The position numbers and the translations under genes were made by a program. Below are positions 41,503 to 51,105 of a stretch of DNA of 64,000 nt, in pieces (position 1 is the first letter of the stretch; every line of letters begins with the position of its first letter). The DNA comes from an uncultured Lachnospiraceae bacterium (GTDB taxonomy: Bacteria > Bacillota > Clostridia > Lachnospirales > Lachnospiraceae): NCBI GenBank assembly GCA_947626435.1, contig CANQSB010000006.1:62001-126000 (forward strand). Reading direction: 5' to 3'. The notes beneath the pieces are model-generated. The model ran no database searches, was not told the DNA's origin, and was given only the letters and a program-made list of their open reading frames with translations.

Positions 41503-43944
41503 CTATTTTAAATACCTGACGAGTATTTTCTGAAGCACGTCTACATCAAGGGGTTTAGTCATGTAATCGTCAAAACCTTTGTTTATGTACTCCTCCCTGA
41601 CGCCTACAACGGCGTTTGCCGTAAGCACCACTATCGGAGTCGCGTAATTTATGCCGTCCCGCTCGTTTTTTATATGCTCCATAAGCTCTGTGCCGCTCAT
41701 CTCGGGCATCATATCGTCCGTCAGAATCAAATCGTATTTTTCATCGCGCAGCGCTTCGAGCGCCTCTATGCCGTTCGTCGCCCTGCCTACGGTAATTTCA
41801 AGCATTTCAAGTATTGAGGCGATGACCTCCAGATTCATGTCGTTGTCATCGACCACATATACCGTTTTGCCGTTAAAACTCATATTCTCTAAGCTTTCCA
41901 ACGTTTCCTCCTCTTTTTCGTTGCAAAGACGCTCGAAGCGTTTTTTATAGTCGCCTATCGGCTCAGGCGAAACTACCTTCTGCGGTATCGATACCATAAA
42001 GCTTGTACCCTTGCCATATTCGCTCTCCACCTCGATTTTGCCGCCCATAAGCTTTATAAGCTGGGACGTGATGCTTAGCCCGAGCCCGGTGCCTTCTATG
42101 CTTCTGTTCTTTTCCCTGTCCAGTCGCTCAAACTCGACAAACAGCTTTGAACGCTCATCCTCCTTTATGCCTATGCCGCTGTCTGAAACCTGTATGTTCA
42201 GATTTATATCCTCACGCTCGTCCAGATATTGTGACGAATACTCAGTATTTACATTAAGCTCAATCCATCCATTTTCCGTATACTTTACGGCGTTCGTCAT
42301 GAGATTGAGGATTATCTGCTTTATGCGCACCTCGTCGCCGCGCAGGACGTCGGGCATTTCCTTGTCGATATTAAGCCTGAACTCAAGCCCCTTTTCCACA
42401 GCGCGAACCTGCGTCATAAGGACTACATCATTTAGAGCGGATGAAAGCGAATAGGTTGAATTTATTATGTCCATCTTGCCCGTCTCTATCTTTGAAAAGT
42501 CGAGCACATCGTTTATGAGCGCAAGAAGTGAATTGCCGGCGCTCTGGATATTGACGGAATATTTGCGAATCTGCTCGATATCCGTCTCGTGCATTATCAG
42601 CTCGTTCATGCCGATGACGGCGTTGAGCGGCGTCCTGATTTCATGCGACATGTGCGAAAGGAAACGGCTCTTTTGCTCGCTTGCGTCCTCCGCCTCCTGC
42701 TTGTCACGCTGCATGAGCACGAGGTCAGCCTCCTCGCGCATTTTTCTAAGCTCTGAATTGCTCTGCACAGTCCACAAAAGCATACATAAGCCGAATACTA
42801 CCAGTCCGTAGCCAAAAAGCATCGAAGCGGGATAGATGATTCCCTCCCAGTAGCCTACTATGCTCGCCGCCGCCGTAGCGCAGATTGAGAGATAGCCTAT
42901 GACGACATAAGGGCTTGGCAGCATTCTTTCCTGCACAAAGCTGATAATGCAGCACACAATGGCTACTCCTATCAGTATATGCACATACATGTACGAGTTT
43001 GCTATATTATATGCCACAGTGATATATCCTATGATGCTCGACAGGGTTATCACAAAATTTATCATGGCAAGTATCTCGTAGCGCCTGTGTCCCGGGAAAA
43101 ACGCGTACTGCGTGTATAATATAAACGGAATGGGCAGCATCAGCAGCGATACGCAGCCCAGCCAGTTTGTAAGCGCCATGCGCTCAAGATATATCTCCAT
43201 GCAGCCGCTGTCCATGCTTATGTAAATGATTGCCGTTATGAGAAATATTATCAGCCATTTAAGCGCGCTTTCGCTGTGAGCCCTTTCGTCGAGAAAAAGC
43301 GAATGTCTTGTCATCATGGCGAGCACAGTCAAAATCGCTGCAAGCACGCACGCCATGACATTTGGCATCGCCTTTTGCAGTATGTAATGCGAGAGCGCGT
43401 ACCTGTCGCCCAAAGAGAAAAACTGCACTATAAAAAAAGAAGTCTTTTCCGCGGTAAGCTCCAGCGTTATCTCGTCGCCCGCCTTTAAACCGTTCACAGG
43501 GAACTGATGCAGCATATACATTCTGATGGTGTATGCCTTGTATTGCTCCTCAAGAGCATTCTCATAGTAAAGCTCGCCGTTTACATACACCTTCACCTGC
43601 TGCGCCCTGACGCGGAAGCAGATATAATCCTCCGCTTCCGGCGTAAAATCAAGCGTTTTCCTGATTTTTATGTGATTGTCGTGCGAATCCAGCCGCAGAT
43701 AATGCCTGCCATGCGGGACTATCTGAGTCGTCTCGTCGATTGTGCCGTCGTCATTGACATACTGCCACCCGTCGCCGAACCACACCTCATTGTTTGCCAA
43801 CGCCTTGAAATGTCTTTGTACGGGAGAATTTATAAATATCCACAGCGTCACCACCATCACGAACGCGAGGAAGAAATAATACGCTACGCTGAACAGGAAT
43901 TTTTTGTCATAATTTATAATCTTATTAATAAAGTTTTTATACAT
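41503..43944 (-). CDS. Hybrid sensor histidine kinase/response regulator
   Basis: 813 residues. A first membrane helix (YYFFLAFVMVVTLWIFI), an extracellular domain of about 150 residues, and a 7TMR-DISM-like block of seven helices (about 200-400). Then HisKA (SHMSHEIRTPLNAVIGM), HATPase_c (NLMTNAVKYTENG, DSGIGIKED, EGTGLGLSIT) and a C-terminal receiver (VVDDNDMNLEV, LILTDDMMPEMSG, TANAV, TKPL). The extracellular part may bind carbohydrate. The start is uncertain; ATG 43944 has an AAAGG-like site. The LytTR regulator downstream of an independent terminator may not be its partner. Confidence 0.88.
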   Translation of the reverse strand: MYKNFINKIINYDKKFLFSVAYYFFLAFVMVVTLWIFINSPVQRHFKALANNEVWFGDGWQYVNDDGTIDETTQIVPHGRHYLRLDSHDNHIKIRKTLDFTPEAEDYICFRVRAQQVKVYVNGELYYENALEEQYKAYTIRMYMLHQFPVNGLKAGDEITLELTAEKTSFFIVQFFSLGDRYALSHYILQKAMPNVMACVLAAILTVLAMMTRHSLFLDERAHSESALKWLIIFLITAIIYISMDSGCMEIYLERMALTNWLGCVSLLMLPIPFILYTQYAFFPGHRRYEILAMINFVITLSSIIGYITVAYNIANSYMYVHILIGVAIVCCIISFVQERMLPSPYVVIGYLSICATAAASIVGYWEGIIYPASMLFGYGLVVFGLCMLLWTVQSNSELRKMREEADLVLMQRDKQEAEDASEQKSRFLSHMSHEIRTPLNAVIGMNELIMHETDIEQIRKYSVNIQSAGNSLLALINDVLDFSKIETGKMDIINSTYSLSSALNDVVLMTQVRAVEKGLEFRLNIDKEMPDVLRGDEVRIKQIILNLMTNAVKYTENGWIELNVNTEYSSQYLDEREDINLNIQVSDSGIGIKEDERSKLFVEFERLDREKNRSIEGTGLGLSITSQLIKLMGGKIEVESEYGKGTSFMVSIPQKVVSPEPIGDYKKRFERLCNEKEEETLESLENMSFNGKTVYVVDDNDMNLEVIASILEMLEITVGRATNGIEALEALRDEKYDLILTDDMMPEMSGTELMEHIKNERDGINYATPIVVLTANAVVGVREEYINKGFDDYMTKPLDVDVLQKILVRYLK

Positions 43945-44057
43945 AGCCGACGCCGCCTTTGCGATTGTCAATAGTTATATAGATTATAGCACATATTATC
44001 GGCTTTTTGGTAGTCCCCTGTGAATATTTTTTTAGCGGCGCGCCGTCTGCATGATAA

Positions 44058-44096
44058 ATGGCGCGGCTGCCGACATTTCCGCCGCAGCCGCGCCAT
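44058..44096 (-). terminator. Terminator hairpin after the LytTR response regulator
   Basis: ATGGCGCGGCTGC (44058-44070) pairs with GCAGCCGCGCCAT (44084-44096). T-rich flanks on both sides. Confidence 0.6.
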
Positions 44097-44105
44097 CCGT
44101 ATTTT

Positions 44106-44867
44106 TCATTCTTCACAACGCCAATACTCCATTATGCACTCTCTCACCTGCTTATACCTTGGACGGCTTATCTTGAGAGTGTCGCCGTTTCGCATTACGA
44201 CCTCCTCTTTCCTGCAGGAGGTTATGTGCGCCATATTGGCAATGCAGCCCTTATCAATGTAGATAAATTCGGGCGAATCCAGCTCCTTCATAATTATCTC
44301 AAGCGTCTTTCTCACCTTAGTCTCTCCGTACCTGTGGTGTATCGTCAGGTATTTGCTGTATTTGGTGATATAATAAATGTCCCTGTACAAAATCCTTTCT
44401 ATATTTGATGCTCTTTCAATCACATATACCCTATTGTCCAAAAGGTCAAGCTTGTTCAAAAGATGGTCGTATGCCTCGGGCAGCTTATCCAAAAGCTGAT
44501 ACTTGGGTATATATCTGGACGCGCCTACCTCATATGCCGATACCGCGTACTGCATATGGTTTGTCACGAATGCGATAAACGCGTCGGGATAACGGCCTTT
44601 TATTTCCTTTGCGACTTCAAGTCCCGATTCTTCGGGCATCTCTACATCAAGCAAGTATATGTCGTAGTATTTTCCTTCCTTAATCTGCTCCATAAGGCGT
44701 CCGCCGCTTCTGTACAATTCTATTTCGTACTTATAACCTTTGTGTGTTTCAAAATATTTGTTGCTTACATCGCGGATAAGCTCCGCATCCGCTGCCATAT
44801 CGTCAATTATCGCAATATGGCAGCTTTTTGTCTGTCCTACCAATTTCATATCCTTCATTTGCTGCAT
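44106..44867 (-). CDS. LytTR-type response regulator (AgrA/AlgR class)
   Basis: 253 residues. Receiver with IAIIDDMAADAELI, YLLDVEMPEESGLEV (phospho-Asp) and a modified KPxx region (RYIPKYQ). LytTR domain at about 160-250: DIYYITKYSKYLTIHHRYG, EFIYIDKGCIANMAHI and LKISRPRYKQVRE. In the AgrA class the partner is normally a HPK10 kinase with a peptide; neither is here. It follows a 180-residue unknown gene on the same strand, 20 bases away, and may be co-transcribed. Confidence 0.87.
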   Translation of the reverse strand: MQQMKDMKLVGQTKSCHIAIIDDMAADAELIRDVSNKYFETHKGYKYEIELYRSGGRLMEQIKEGKYYDIYLLDVEMPEESGLEVAKEIKGRYPDAFIAFVTNHMQYAVSAYEVGASRYIPKYQLLDKLPEAYDHLLNKLDLLDNRVYVIERASNIERILYRDIYYITKYSKYLTIHHRYGETKVRKTLEIIMKELDSPEFIYIDKGCIANMAHITSCRKEEVVMRNGDTLKISRPRYKQVRECIMEYWRCEE

Positions 44868-44887
44868 GTACTTCCGTTATGCCCTGT

Positions 44888-45430
44888 TCAATCCTCAAAA
44901 ACATAGAATTTAAAATTTTTTATATCCCAAAAAAAACTCTCTTTATCTGTGATTACAAGCTCATACACATCCTGCTCGCCGACATGGCAGACATATCTGT
45001 ATATGCCGTTCTGCCTGTTTTTTACTTTTTCTATTATGTCGTCCACTACCTGGTTTATCGTCATCGGCGATGTCTTGGACGGCTTCCATTTGCCAATCAT
45101 CGAGCGCACCTGAGTCTTGGTCAGGCCTATCCTTTTTCCGCGCCTGAGTCCGTACAGGCTTTCCAGAATACTCTCTCTGTTGACGGTGCTTTCCAATATG
45201 GGATTCTTCTTCGGCATCGAAAAGCCCAGATTCATATATGCCATTATTTCCGCTTTCAGCATATCCTGATACCTTTCGTCATTTGTGGAATCATACATAA
45301 ACACAATCCACTGCATACTTTCTTCAAGCACACGCACTACTGACTTTCCCACATAATGCAAAACTGAAAAGGTCATCATCAAGGCATCAGTCATCAGCTC
45401 TATCTGTGACACATCGTTAAATAAGCTCAT
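44888..45430 (-). CDS. Uncharacterised protein upstream of the LytTR regulator
   Basis: 180 residues, not recognised. It is helical for the first 100 residues and includes the basic YGLRRGKRIGLTKTQVRSMIGKW segment, then a beta-rich end (GIYRYVCHVGEQDVYELVITD). No signal or membrane helix. AAAGGGG lies close to the ATG. It is followed by the LytTR gene after 20 bases, so it may belong to the same regulatory unit. Confidence 0.7.
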   Translation of the reverse strand: MSLFNDVSQIELMTDALMMTFSVLHYVGKSVVRVLEESMQWIVFMYDSTNDERYQDMLKAEIMAYMNLGFSMPKKNPILESTVNRESILESLYGLRRGKRIGLTKTQVRSMIGKWKPSKTSPMTINQVVDDIIEKVKNRQNGIYRYVCHVGEQDVYELVITDKESFFWDIKNFKFYVFED

Positions 45431-45581
45431 TTTACCCCTTTTCCGCGTATTGTACGCACATTTTTATTTTGTGTCAGGGCGCAGTTTATTGCGCATATTT
45501 GTAAATGTACTACGCATTTTATGTATTTCACATTTTCAGCTTATATTGCTAAACTCTTGTTAAATTAAGGAGTGTGAAATT

Positions 45582-45926
45582 GTGGAAAACATTGAATTTT
45601 TAATTGGTAAGCGCGTAACCGGCGCTCGGACAGCCAAGGGATTAACCCAAGAGCAGCTTGCTGAAAAGTGCTCCATTTCCGTCAGCAGCCTGAGCCGTAT
45701 TGAAACGGGTCACAATATGACTTCATTAAAGACCCTGAACATTATCGCAAATGCCTTAGATGTGAGCCTTGATTATCTGCTCTACGACCTTTGCGATAAA
45801 TCGGAAACGCGTCGTTTATCACCACAGGCGCAGGAGATAGCCGCGCTGCTGGAAGATATGGATGAAAATGACCGTCAGCTTGCACTTGACATTATTCTCG
45901 CTGTCAGCAAGCGTCGAAAGCGCTAG
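45582..45926 (+). CDS. XRE-family helix-turn-helix regulator
   Basis: 114 residues. HTH in the first 65 residues: IGKRVTGARTAKGLTQEQLAEKC (helices 1-2), SISVSSLSRIETGHNMTSLKTLNIIANAL, DVSLDYLLYDL. A C-terminal helix (EIAALLEDMDENDRQLALDIILAVSKRRKR) follows. GTG start with AAGGAG upstream. Short SinR/Xre-like regulators of this type act on nearby or distant genes; there is no obvious target. Confidence 0.88.
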   Translation: MENIEFLIGKRVTGARTAKGLTQEQLAEKCSISVSSLSRIETGHNMTSLKTLNIIANALDVSLDYLLYDLCDKSETRRLSPQAQEIAALLEDMDENDRQLALDIILAVSKRRKR

Positions 45927-46052
45927 GCTTCATAAATTATTGCTTATCGCCGCTATGTTATATACGATACCACATCTTGGGGATTTGTGAAGTATACTGT
46001 CCCTATTTTGAACTAAATTGTCCTCAAATTGCATTGTTTTGAAGTGATTAAA

Positions 46053-46088
46053 ACAAAAAACCCCGACTTTTACACCGAGGTTTTTTGT
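46053..46088. terminator. Bidirectional intrinsic terminator
   Basis: ACAAAAAACC (46053-46062) pairs with GGTTTTTTGT (46079-46088), flanked by A and T runs; serves the XRE gene and the convergent anti-sigma-like gene. Confidence 0.75.
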
Positions 46089-46119
46089 GGTATTTTATTT
46101 TTAATTGTAAGCTTCTGTT

Positions 46120-47481
46120 TTAGTCCTGCCCATATACATAAGCCGCAAAGGTGTATGTGCCGTCGCCGTTGTCTGTGAGCGTCGGGACGCATAGTCCTTC
46201 TATTGTGCCGCCTGATGACGACCAGCCGAGCAGCTTTGTCTCACCCGGCGCAATGTCTATCCAGTCAAGGAGCAGCCTTTCATTGCCGCCCGCGCCTGAT
46301 TCAAGCTCCCATGAATACTCAATATAGTTGTCCTTGTCGGGTGTGAGGGTTTGGACTGTGCTCTCTACTCTTTCCAGATATTCTCCTATGTTTTCGCCTG
46401 TGATTTGGCTCATAAATGTGTGTAACTCCTGCTGCTCGTCTGTCATTTCGGGCTGACTTGATGGTTCGTCGCTTTCGCTTGGGTGCATTTCGGCGTTGAT
46501 TTTGTCGATACGCTCCTGAGCCGCTTTTTCATCCGCGCGGGCTTTGTCGATTGGCAGCGTAAAAAGGGCGTTTATGCCGCTGTAGTCGGGATTTTTGCTT
46601 ATTTCGCCTGTCGTCTCGTCGAATATATATGCCGAAATGTCATATGCCATGCCTTCGCTTACGCCAATATAAATTGTCCTGTCCGCGAATATAGAGATGT
46701 CGTCAAATTCAAGCAGGCGGTACTGTATTCCGTCCTTTACAAACTCGCTATAGCCTGTGCCGAGCGTGTAGATATTGAAATCCTTTGGCGCAAGTCCCTG
46801 AATGTAGGGTGAGGCAAAAAAAGTAAAAGAGCCATATTCGTCGGTGCTTGTATCTGGCATTGGCGTGCCGTCTGTTTTTTCCATTGCGAGTACAGCGTAC
46901 ATCGTACTGTCGCCGAGCGCAGAATCGGGTAAGATGTAGTCGCTGATGTCTGCGCCGCTTGCCACGCCGAGGAGTGATATTGTGTAGTCGTTGTATTTCT
47001 GCGTTTCGTTTATGAGTATTGCGTTTTCGCCTTCAAATGCTTTGGCAAGCTTATTGTCATCAAGCTCGAGGGCGGCCTGCGACGGCGTGAGGTATTTGAG
47101 TGCGGCATAGCCTGTGATTGAGCCTGCGGCAAGGACTGCCGCGCCGATTACGGCAGCTGCTGCATATCTGTTTTTTCTGTTTTTAAACATAGTGTTATTC
47201 TCCTTTTCGTTTTCTGTTCTTTGCTTTAATCTTGGTTTTGGCTGTTCTGCTGTTTCAGATGCTTCAAGCATTTCAATCATTTCAATCATTTCTGAATTAT
47301 CTTGGGTGTTAAATGCAATTGAGGGCTTTAGTGTTTTCTGTGCTGTCATGCCTTGCTTTTCCTGCGCGTCTGTCATGTCCGATACATCATTCGTTGCCTC
47401 TAATGTATCTAACGCGTCCAAAATCGCTCTGTGGACTTTTGGGGGCACATTGGGAAACTTGTCTGACATATTTTTTTTCAT
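46120..47481 (-). CDS. Membrane anti-sigma-like protein (DUF4179 type)
   Basis: 453 residues. A cytoplasmic N-terminal ~100 residues with an acidic, EMIEMLEASE-type stretch is followed by one membrane helix (AAAAVIGAAVLAAGSITGYAAL, about 108-130), then an extracellular domain with a hydrophobic core (ISLLGVASGADISDYILP) and a Ser/Glu linker. ATGA overlap with the sigma gene upstream (47478-47481) supports a sigma/anti-sigma pair. The ligand or stress sensed by the extracellular half is unknown. Confidence 0.78.
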   Translation of the reverse strand: MKKNMSDKFPNVPPKVHRAILDALDTLEATNDVSDMTDAQEKQGMTAQKTLKPSIAFNTQDNSEMIEMIEMLEASETAEQPKPRLKQRTENEKENNTMFKNRKNRYAAAAVIGAAVLAAGSITGYAALKYLTPSQAALELDDNKLAKAFEGENAILINETQKYNDYTISLLGVASGADISDYILPDSALGDSTMYAVLAMEKTDGTPMPDTSTDEYGSFTFFASPYIQGLAPKDFNIYTLGTGYSEFVKDGIQYRLLEFDDISIFADRTIYIGVSEGMAYDISAYIFDETTGEISKNPDYSGINALFTLPIDKARADEKAAQERIDKINAEMHPSESDEPSSQPEMTDEQQELHTFMSQITGENIGEYLERVESTVQTLTPDKDNYIEYSWELESGAGGNERLLLDWIDIAPGETKLLGWSSSGGTIEGLCVPTLTDNGDGTYTFAAYVYGQD

Positions 47482-47981
47482 AGTCTTTCACCAAACCTTT
47501 CCTTTAAGATTTTCCTTGCCCTTAACAAGCGCTGTTTGACGGCTGCGGGCGTAGCGCCTAGCATTGCGGCTGTCTCCTTTATGGAGTAGCCCTCGATATA
47601 ATGCAGGACTATGGGCACTCTGTAGCTTTCGCCCAGCTGCATTATTTCATCAAACAGCTCGGAGTTTTCAAGGCTGCCGTTGCCCGCGTCCTGCGCCGGT
47701 TCAAGATAGTCCTCGTATTCGACCGTATTTCTGCGCGAGCGAATCAGCTTATAGCACTCGTTTAAAAGTATGCGCGTAAACCATGTGTTGAAAAATTCAG
47801 GCTTTTTTAGGCTTGGCAGATTTTTATATGCGAGCATAATCGCGTTCTGCATGGCATCTGCGCAGTCATCGTCATTTTTTAATACGGCTATGGCAGTGTG
47901 GTACATGCTTTTTTCAAGGGCAAGTATTTTCGTGGTGAACTGCTCCTTAGTCATTGGAAACCCTGCTTTCTTAGACGCCAT
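47478..47981 (-). CDS. ECF-type sigma-70 family RNA polymerase factor
   Basis: 167 residues. Sigma region 2 (about 15-85): DDCADAMQNAIMLAYKNLPSL and FNTWFTRILLNECYKLIR. Region 4 (about 105-160): EGYSIKETAAMLGATPAAVKQRLLRARKIL. GGAG lies right before the first ATG (47981), so an in-frame ATG at 47954 may be the true start. Translation is coupled (ATGA) to the membrane protein downstream, as expected for sigma and its anti-sigma. Confidence 0.9.
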   Translation of the reverse strand: MASKKAGFPMTKEQFTTKILALEKSMYHTAIAVLKNDDDCADAMQNAIMLAYKNLPSLKKPEFFNTWFTRILLNECYKLIRSRRNTVEYEDYLEPAQDAGNGSLENSELFDEIMQLGESYRVPIVLHYIEGYSIKETAAMLGATPAAVKQRLLRARKILKERFGERL

Positions 47982-48081
47982 ACTCCATTTTCGGCATTTG
48001 AGGGTTAAATTTTGGATAAAATACGGAAATATGGCGCGCTATGTTATTTAGTTTTTGGTTTTATGTAGGTTTTGGTTCAAT

Positions 48082-48290
48082 CGCGATTGAAGCTTTTTGG
48101 TGTGTACATATATTAGATGTTTTTAACAACAAAAAGGTAACAGCATTATTACAGTAATTATAATTCTCTCTGTCATTTTGGGTGAATATTTTTTAAGACT
48201 AAAATCTACTTTACCCTTTTCAAAGCAGAAATAAACTTTTCACTTCTGTGAAGCTTTTTTAATACTTTGCATTAGGAAAAAATTGTTGTG
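48082..48290 (+). other. Intergenic region with hairpins
   Basis: Between the ECF gene (minus) and AAA/nuclease gene 3 (plus). It has TTCAATCGCGATTGAA around 48076 and a TTCAC/GTGAA hairpin followed by GCTTTTTT around 48240-48265. No gene is supported. Confidence 0.4.
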
Positions 48291-48359
48291 AAAAGCGGGT
48301 TGAACGGCTATAATGGGATTATGGACAAAACGGTTAATAAATGGCAGGGAGGGACTCAT

Positions 48360-50069
48360 ATGTTAGGTCGACCGGCTCTGGGTTATCAGAATTATGAGGA
48401 AGTCATTACAGAGAATATCCTTTACATTGACAAGACAAATTTCATAAGCGAATGGTGGGAATACGGCGACAAAGTTACTCTCATAACAAGACCCCGCAGA
48501 TTTGGGAAGACGCTCAACCTCAGCACTGTGGAGTGCTTTTTTTCCAATAAATACGCGGGCAGAGGGGACTTGTTTGAGGGAAAAGCCGTATGGGAAGCCA
48601 AAGACGCTGATGGGAAATACAAGTATCGGCATCTGCAGGGGACATTCCCAGTGATTTTTTTAAGCTTTGCGGCAATCAAAACCGGCGACATTGAGGATAT
48701 CAAGGCCGCCGTAAAAAAGAGCATATCTATTATTTATAATGAATACAGGGAAATTATGTTTTCAGATGAATTCAATGATATGGACAGAGCTTATTTTGAC
48801 CGAATGATTTATGATATGAGTGACGATATGGCATATTCGTCGCTTAACAGCCTGTGCATATATTTGGAAAAGCATTATAAGCAGAAGGTAATTATACTGC
48901 TTGACGAATACGATACACCAATGCAAGAGGCATGGCTGTCGGGAACATGGGACAAGGCTGTTAGCTTTTTCAGAAGTTTCTTTGATGCCACATTCAAGAC
49001 AAACAGCCATATTTACAGGGGCATCATAACAGGAATTACAAGGATATCTAAGGAAAGCATTTTTTCCGGGCTGAACAATCTTGAGGTGGTGACGACAACA
49101 TCCGACAAATACGCCCTATGCTTTGGATTATCCGAGGAAGAAGTTTTTAACATTCTGGAGCAGAAAGGGCTTGGAAACGAAAAGCAGGGCGTAAAAAAAT
49201 GGTATGACGGCTTTACCTTTGGCGCGCATGCTGACATTTACAATCCATGGTCTATTATATCGTTTGTCGCCAAAAACGGGTGTTATGAAACTTACTGGTC
49301 AAACACAAGCGGAAATGGTCTTGTGAATTCGCTTATACAGAAGGGCAGCGCCGACATCAAGCAGACAATGGAGGAGCTATTAGCCGGCAGGAGCTTTGAG
49401 GCGGAAATAGACGAACAGATTGTATTCAATCAGCTAGATGAAAATGAAAATGCCGTATGGAGCCTGCTGTTAGCCACAGGATACCTTAAAATTGATAAGC
49501 TGGCGCAATTAGGAAGATTTAAAAGAAAATCATATACTTTAAGCTTAACAAATCTGGAAGTGGAAATTATGTTCTTAGACATGGTAAAAGGCTGGTTTGG
49601 AGGCAGCGCCAAGGTGTCATACAACGACTTTATCAAGGCATTGCTTATAAATGATAAAAAGGCTATGAACCGCTACATGAACAAAGTAGCGCTCGCGACC
49701 TTCAGCAGCTTTGATGTCGGAAATAAACCGTCAGAATACTCTGAACCAGAGCGTTTTTATCATGGCTTTGTGCTGGGACTTATGGTAGACCTTGCGGACA
49801 GATATGCCATAACATCCAACCGCGAGAGCGGCTTTGGGCGGTATGATGTGATGCTTGAGCCGCTGAATGAACAGGACGACGCGATAATCATAGAGTTTAA
49901 GGTCTATGACCCGGACGACGAAAAGACGCTTGACGACACTGTCCGGAATGCACTCGGTCAGATTGAAGCGAAACGCTACAGCGCTGCCCTTGAGGCTAAA
50001 GGAATATCGGTTGAAAGAATACGCAAGTATGGATTCGCGTTCTGCGGAAAGACATGCCGTATAGGCTAA
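48360..50069 (+). CDS. AAA-ATPase-like protein with C-terminal PD-(D/E)XK nuclease domain (copy 3)
   Basis: 569 residues. P-loop RPRRFGKT (44-51), Walker B-like IILLDEYDTP, and nuclease core D496 (RYDV), E512 and K514 (IEFKVY). Long identical blocks with the gene at 592-2307 (for example MQEAWLSG, TTTSD, KQGVK.WYDGF, NTSGNGLV) show recent shared ancestry. The ATG at 48360 has GGGAGG upstream; the earlier GTG at 48288 lacks a ribosome site. It is a stand-alone gene, as is usual for this family. Confidence 0.85.
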   Translation: MLGRPALGYQNYEEVITENILYIDKTNFISEWWEYGDKVTLITRPRRFGKTLNLSTVECFFSNKYAGRGDLFEGKAVWEAKDADGKYKYRHLQGTFPVIFLSFAAIKTGDIEDIKAAVKKSISIIYNEYREIMFSDEFNDMDRAYFDRMIYDMSDDMAYSSLNSLCIYLEKHYKQKVIILLDEYDTPMQEAWLSGTWDKAVSFFRSFFDATFKTNSHIYRGIITGITRISKESIFSGLNNLEVVTTTSDKYALCFGLSEEEVFNILEQKGLGNEKQGVKKWYDGFTFGAHADIYNPWSIISFVAKNGCYETYWSNTSGNGLVNSLIQKGSADIKQTMEELLAGRSFEAEIDEQIVFNQLDENENAVWSLLLATGYLKIDKLAQLGRFKRKSYTLSLTNLEVEIMFLDMVKGWFGGSAKVSYNDFIKALLINDKKAMNRYMNKVALATFSSFDVGNKPSEYSEPERFYHGFVLGLMVDLADRYAITSNRESGFGRYDVMLEPLNEQDDAIIIEFKVYDPDDEKTLDDTVRNALGQIEAKRYSAALEAKGISVERIRKYGFAFCGKTCRIG

Positions 50070-50211
50070 AGGCTAAAAATCAATATTTACAAAAACAGGA
50101 ACGTAAAAATAATTACAAAAGAATATATACATGAAAACTCCCAATGCAAAATATACAGCTGTCTGATGGCACAGGATACTTTGCTTTGGGAGCTTTTTTA
50201 ACGAATTATAA

Positions 50212-50751
50212 TCAATACCTGTTCCTATTGCAAAACAGTACGACTACGTCAAGCACTGCCTCAATGATAAGCGAAATACCGACAAACATCCACAGCATAA
50301 TAGTAGACGCAAACGGATTAGACAGGATTATGACAGCGCAGATTATAGATACTGCCGCGCTGATTGCGGGGAGAAACCATCTTCCTGTTTTCATTCTGAG
50401 CGAATCCGCCGCCCACTGTACCTTGAACAGGCCTGCCGCCAGAATAACTACGCCGTAAAGAATTGTAATAAGCGGGAATGCCTCGATAAACCATGTGGGG
50501 CGCGCTACGCAGAAAATGCCCGCCAAAAGCAGCGCGAGCCCCTTCGCAAGCGCCCCTCTGAGCGCTGCCTCCACAGCGTCAGTGCTGAAATAGCCGACAA
50601 TGCTGATTACGCCCGCAATCAGCAGGGCGACTCCCACAGCAATGATAATGCCTGATGTAAAGGCAACCGGGTCCACCAGCAGCAAAGCTCCAATCAAAGC
50701 TTCAAGCAGACAGATAATAATGACATTTGCATTTCGTTTTAAAAATTCCAT
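50212..50751 (-). CDS. HdeD/DUF308-family membrane protein
   Basis: 179 residues with six helices in three pairs (IIICLLEALIGALLLVDPVA, GIIIAVGVALLIAGVISIVGYF, ISAAVSIICAVIILSNPFA). DUF308 proteins are linked to acid stress in some bacteria; the role here is not known. GGAGAAG precedes the ATG. A family A repeat element lies 37 bases upstream. Confidence 0.85.
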   Translation of the reverse strand: MEFLKRNANVIIICLLEALIGALLLVDPVAFTSGIIIAVGVALLIAGVISIVGYFSTDAVEAALRGALAKGLALLLAGIFCVARPTWFIEAFPLITILYGVVILAAGLFKVQWAADSLRMKTGRWFLPAISAAVSIICAVIILSNPFASTIMLWMFVGISLIIEAVLDVVVLFCNRNRY

Positions 50752-50787
50752 TTTTTACACTTCTCCTTTTTGGTACAATTTGTCTAT

Positions 50788-50957
50788 TAGGTAATTGTGA
50801 AACATACTATGATTTGTCCGAATGTAGGCAAAATATATAAAAATCGCGTCAATGTACTGTACCACAGATACAGTACATGAGTGCTCCGCGAGACATCGCT
50901 TATTTTATATATTTTACCTAAATTCTATGTTGTTGAATAGAGTTTCGCAAGTACCTA
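50788..50957. repeat. TA-ended inverted-repeat element, family A, copy 3 (inverted)
   Basis: 170 bp from TAGGTAATTGTGAAAC to the complement of TAGGTACTTGCGAAAC. It is in the opposite orientation to copies 1 and 2. The AAAATATATAAAA blocks and the central TGTACTGTACCACAGATACAG are kept. It may carry the promoter region of the HdeD-like gene. Confidence 0.75.
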
Positions 50958-51020
50958 TTATTTATCTATATGTTATTATGTCACATAAAGCTCCAAAAAT
51001 CAACTTTGAATCCTAAAATG

Positions 51021-51063
51021 AAGCTGCCGCTTCACGAATTTTAATTCGTTAAAGCGACAGCTT
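51021..51063 (-). terminator. Terminator hairpin after the SH3-like peptide gene
   Basis: AAGCTGCCGCTT pairs with AAGCGACAGCTT (one mismatch), with an inner ACGAATT/AATTCGT pair. On the minus strand it is followed by CATTTT. It closes the BlaI-M56 operon. Confidence 0.65.
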
Positions 51064-51105
51064 TACAAGCGTCTGTATTAAGTTCAGCGATTGGACATTG
51101 TATGT

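Noticed and set aside
45926-46119. Riboswitch or small gene between the XRE and anti-sigma genes
   Set aside because: Only a terminator hairpin is convincing; no ordered conserved blocks and no open frame.
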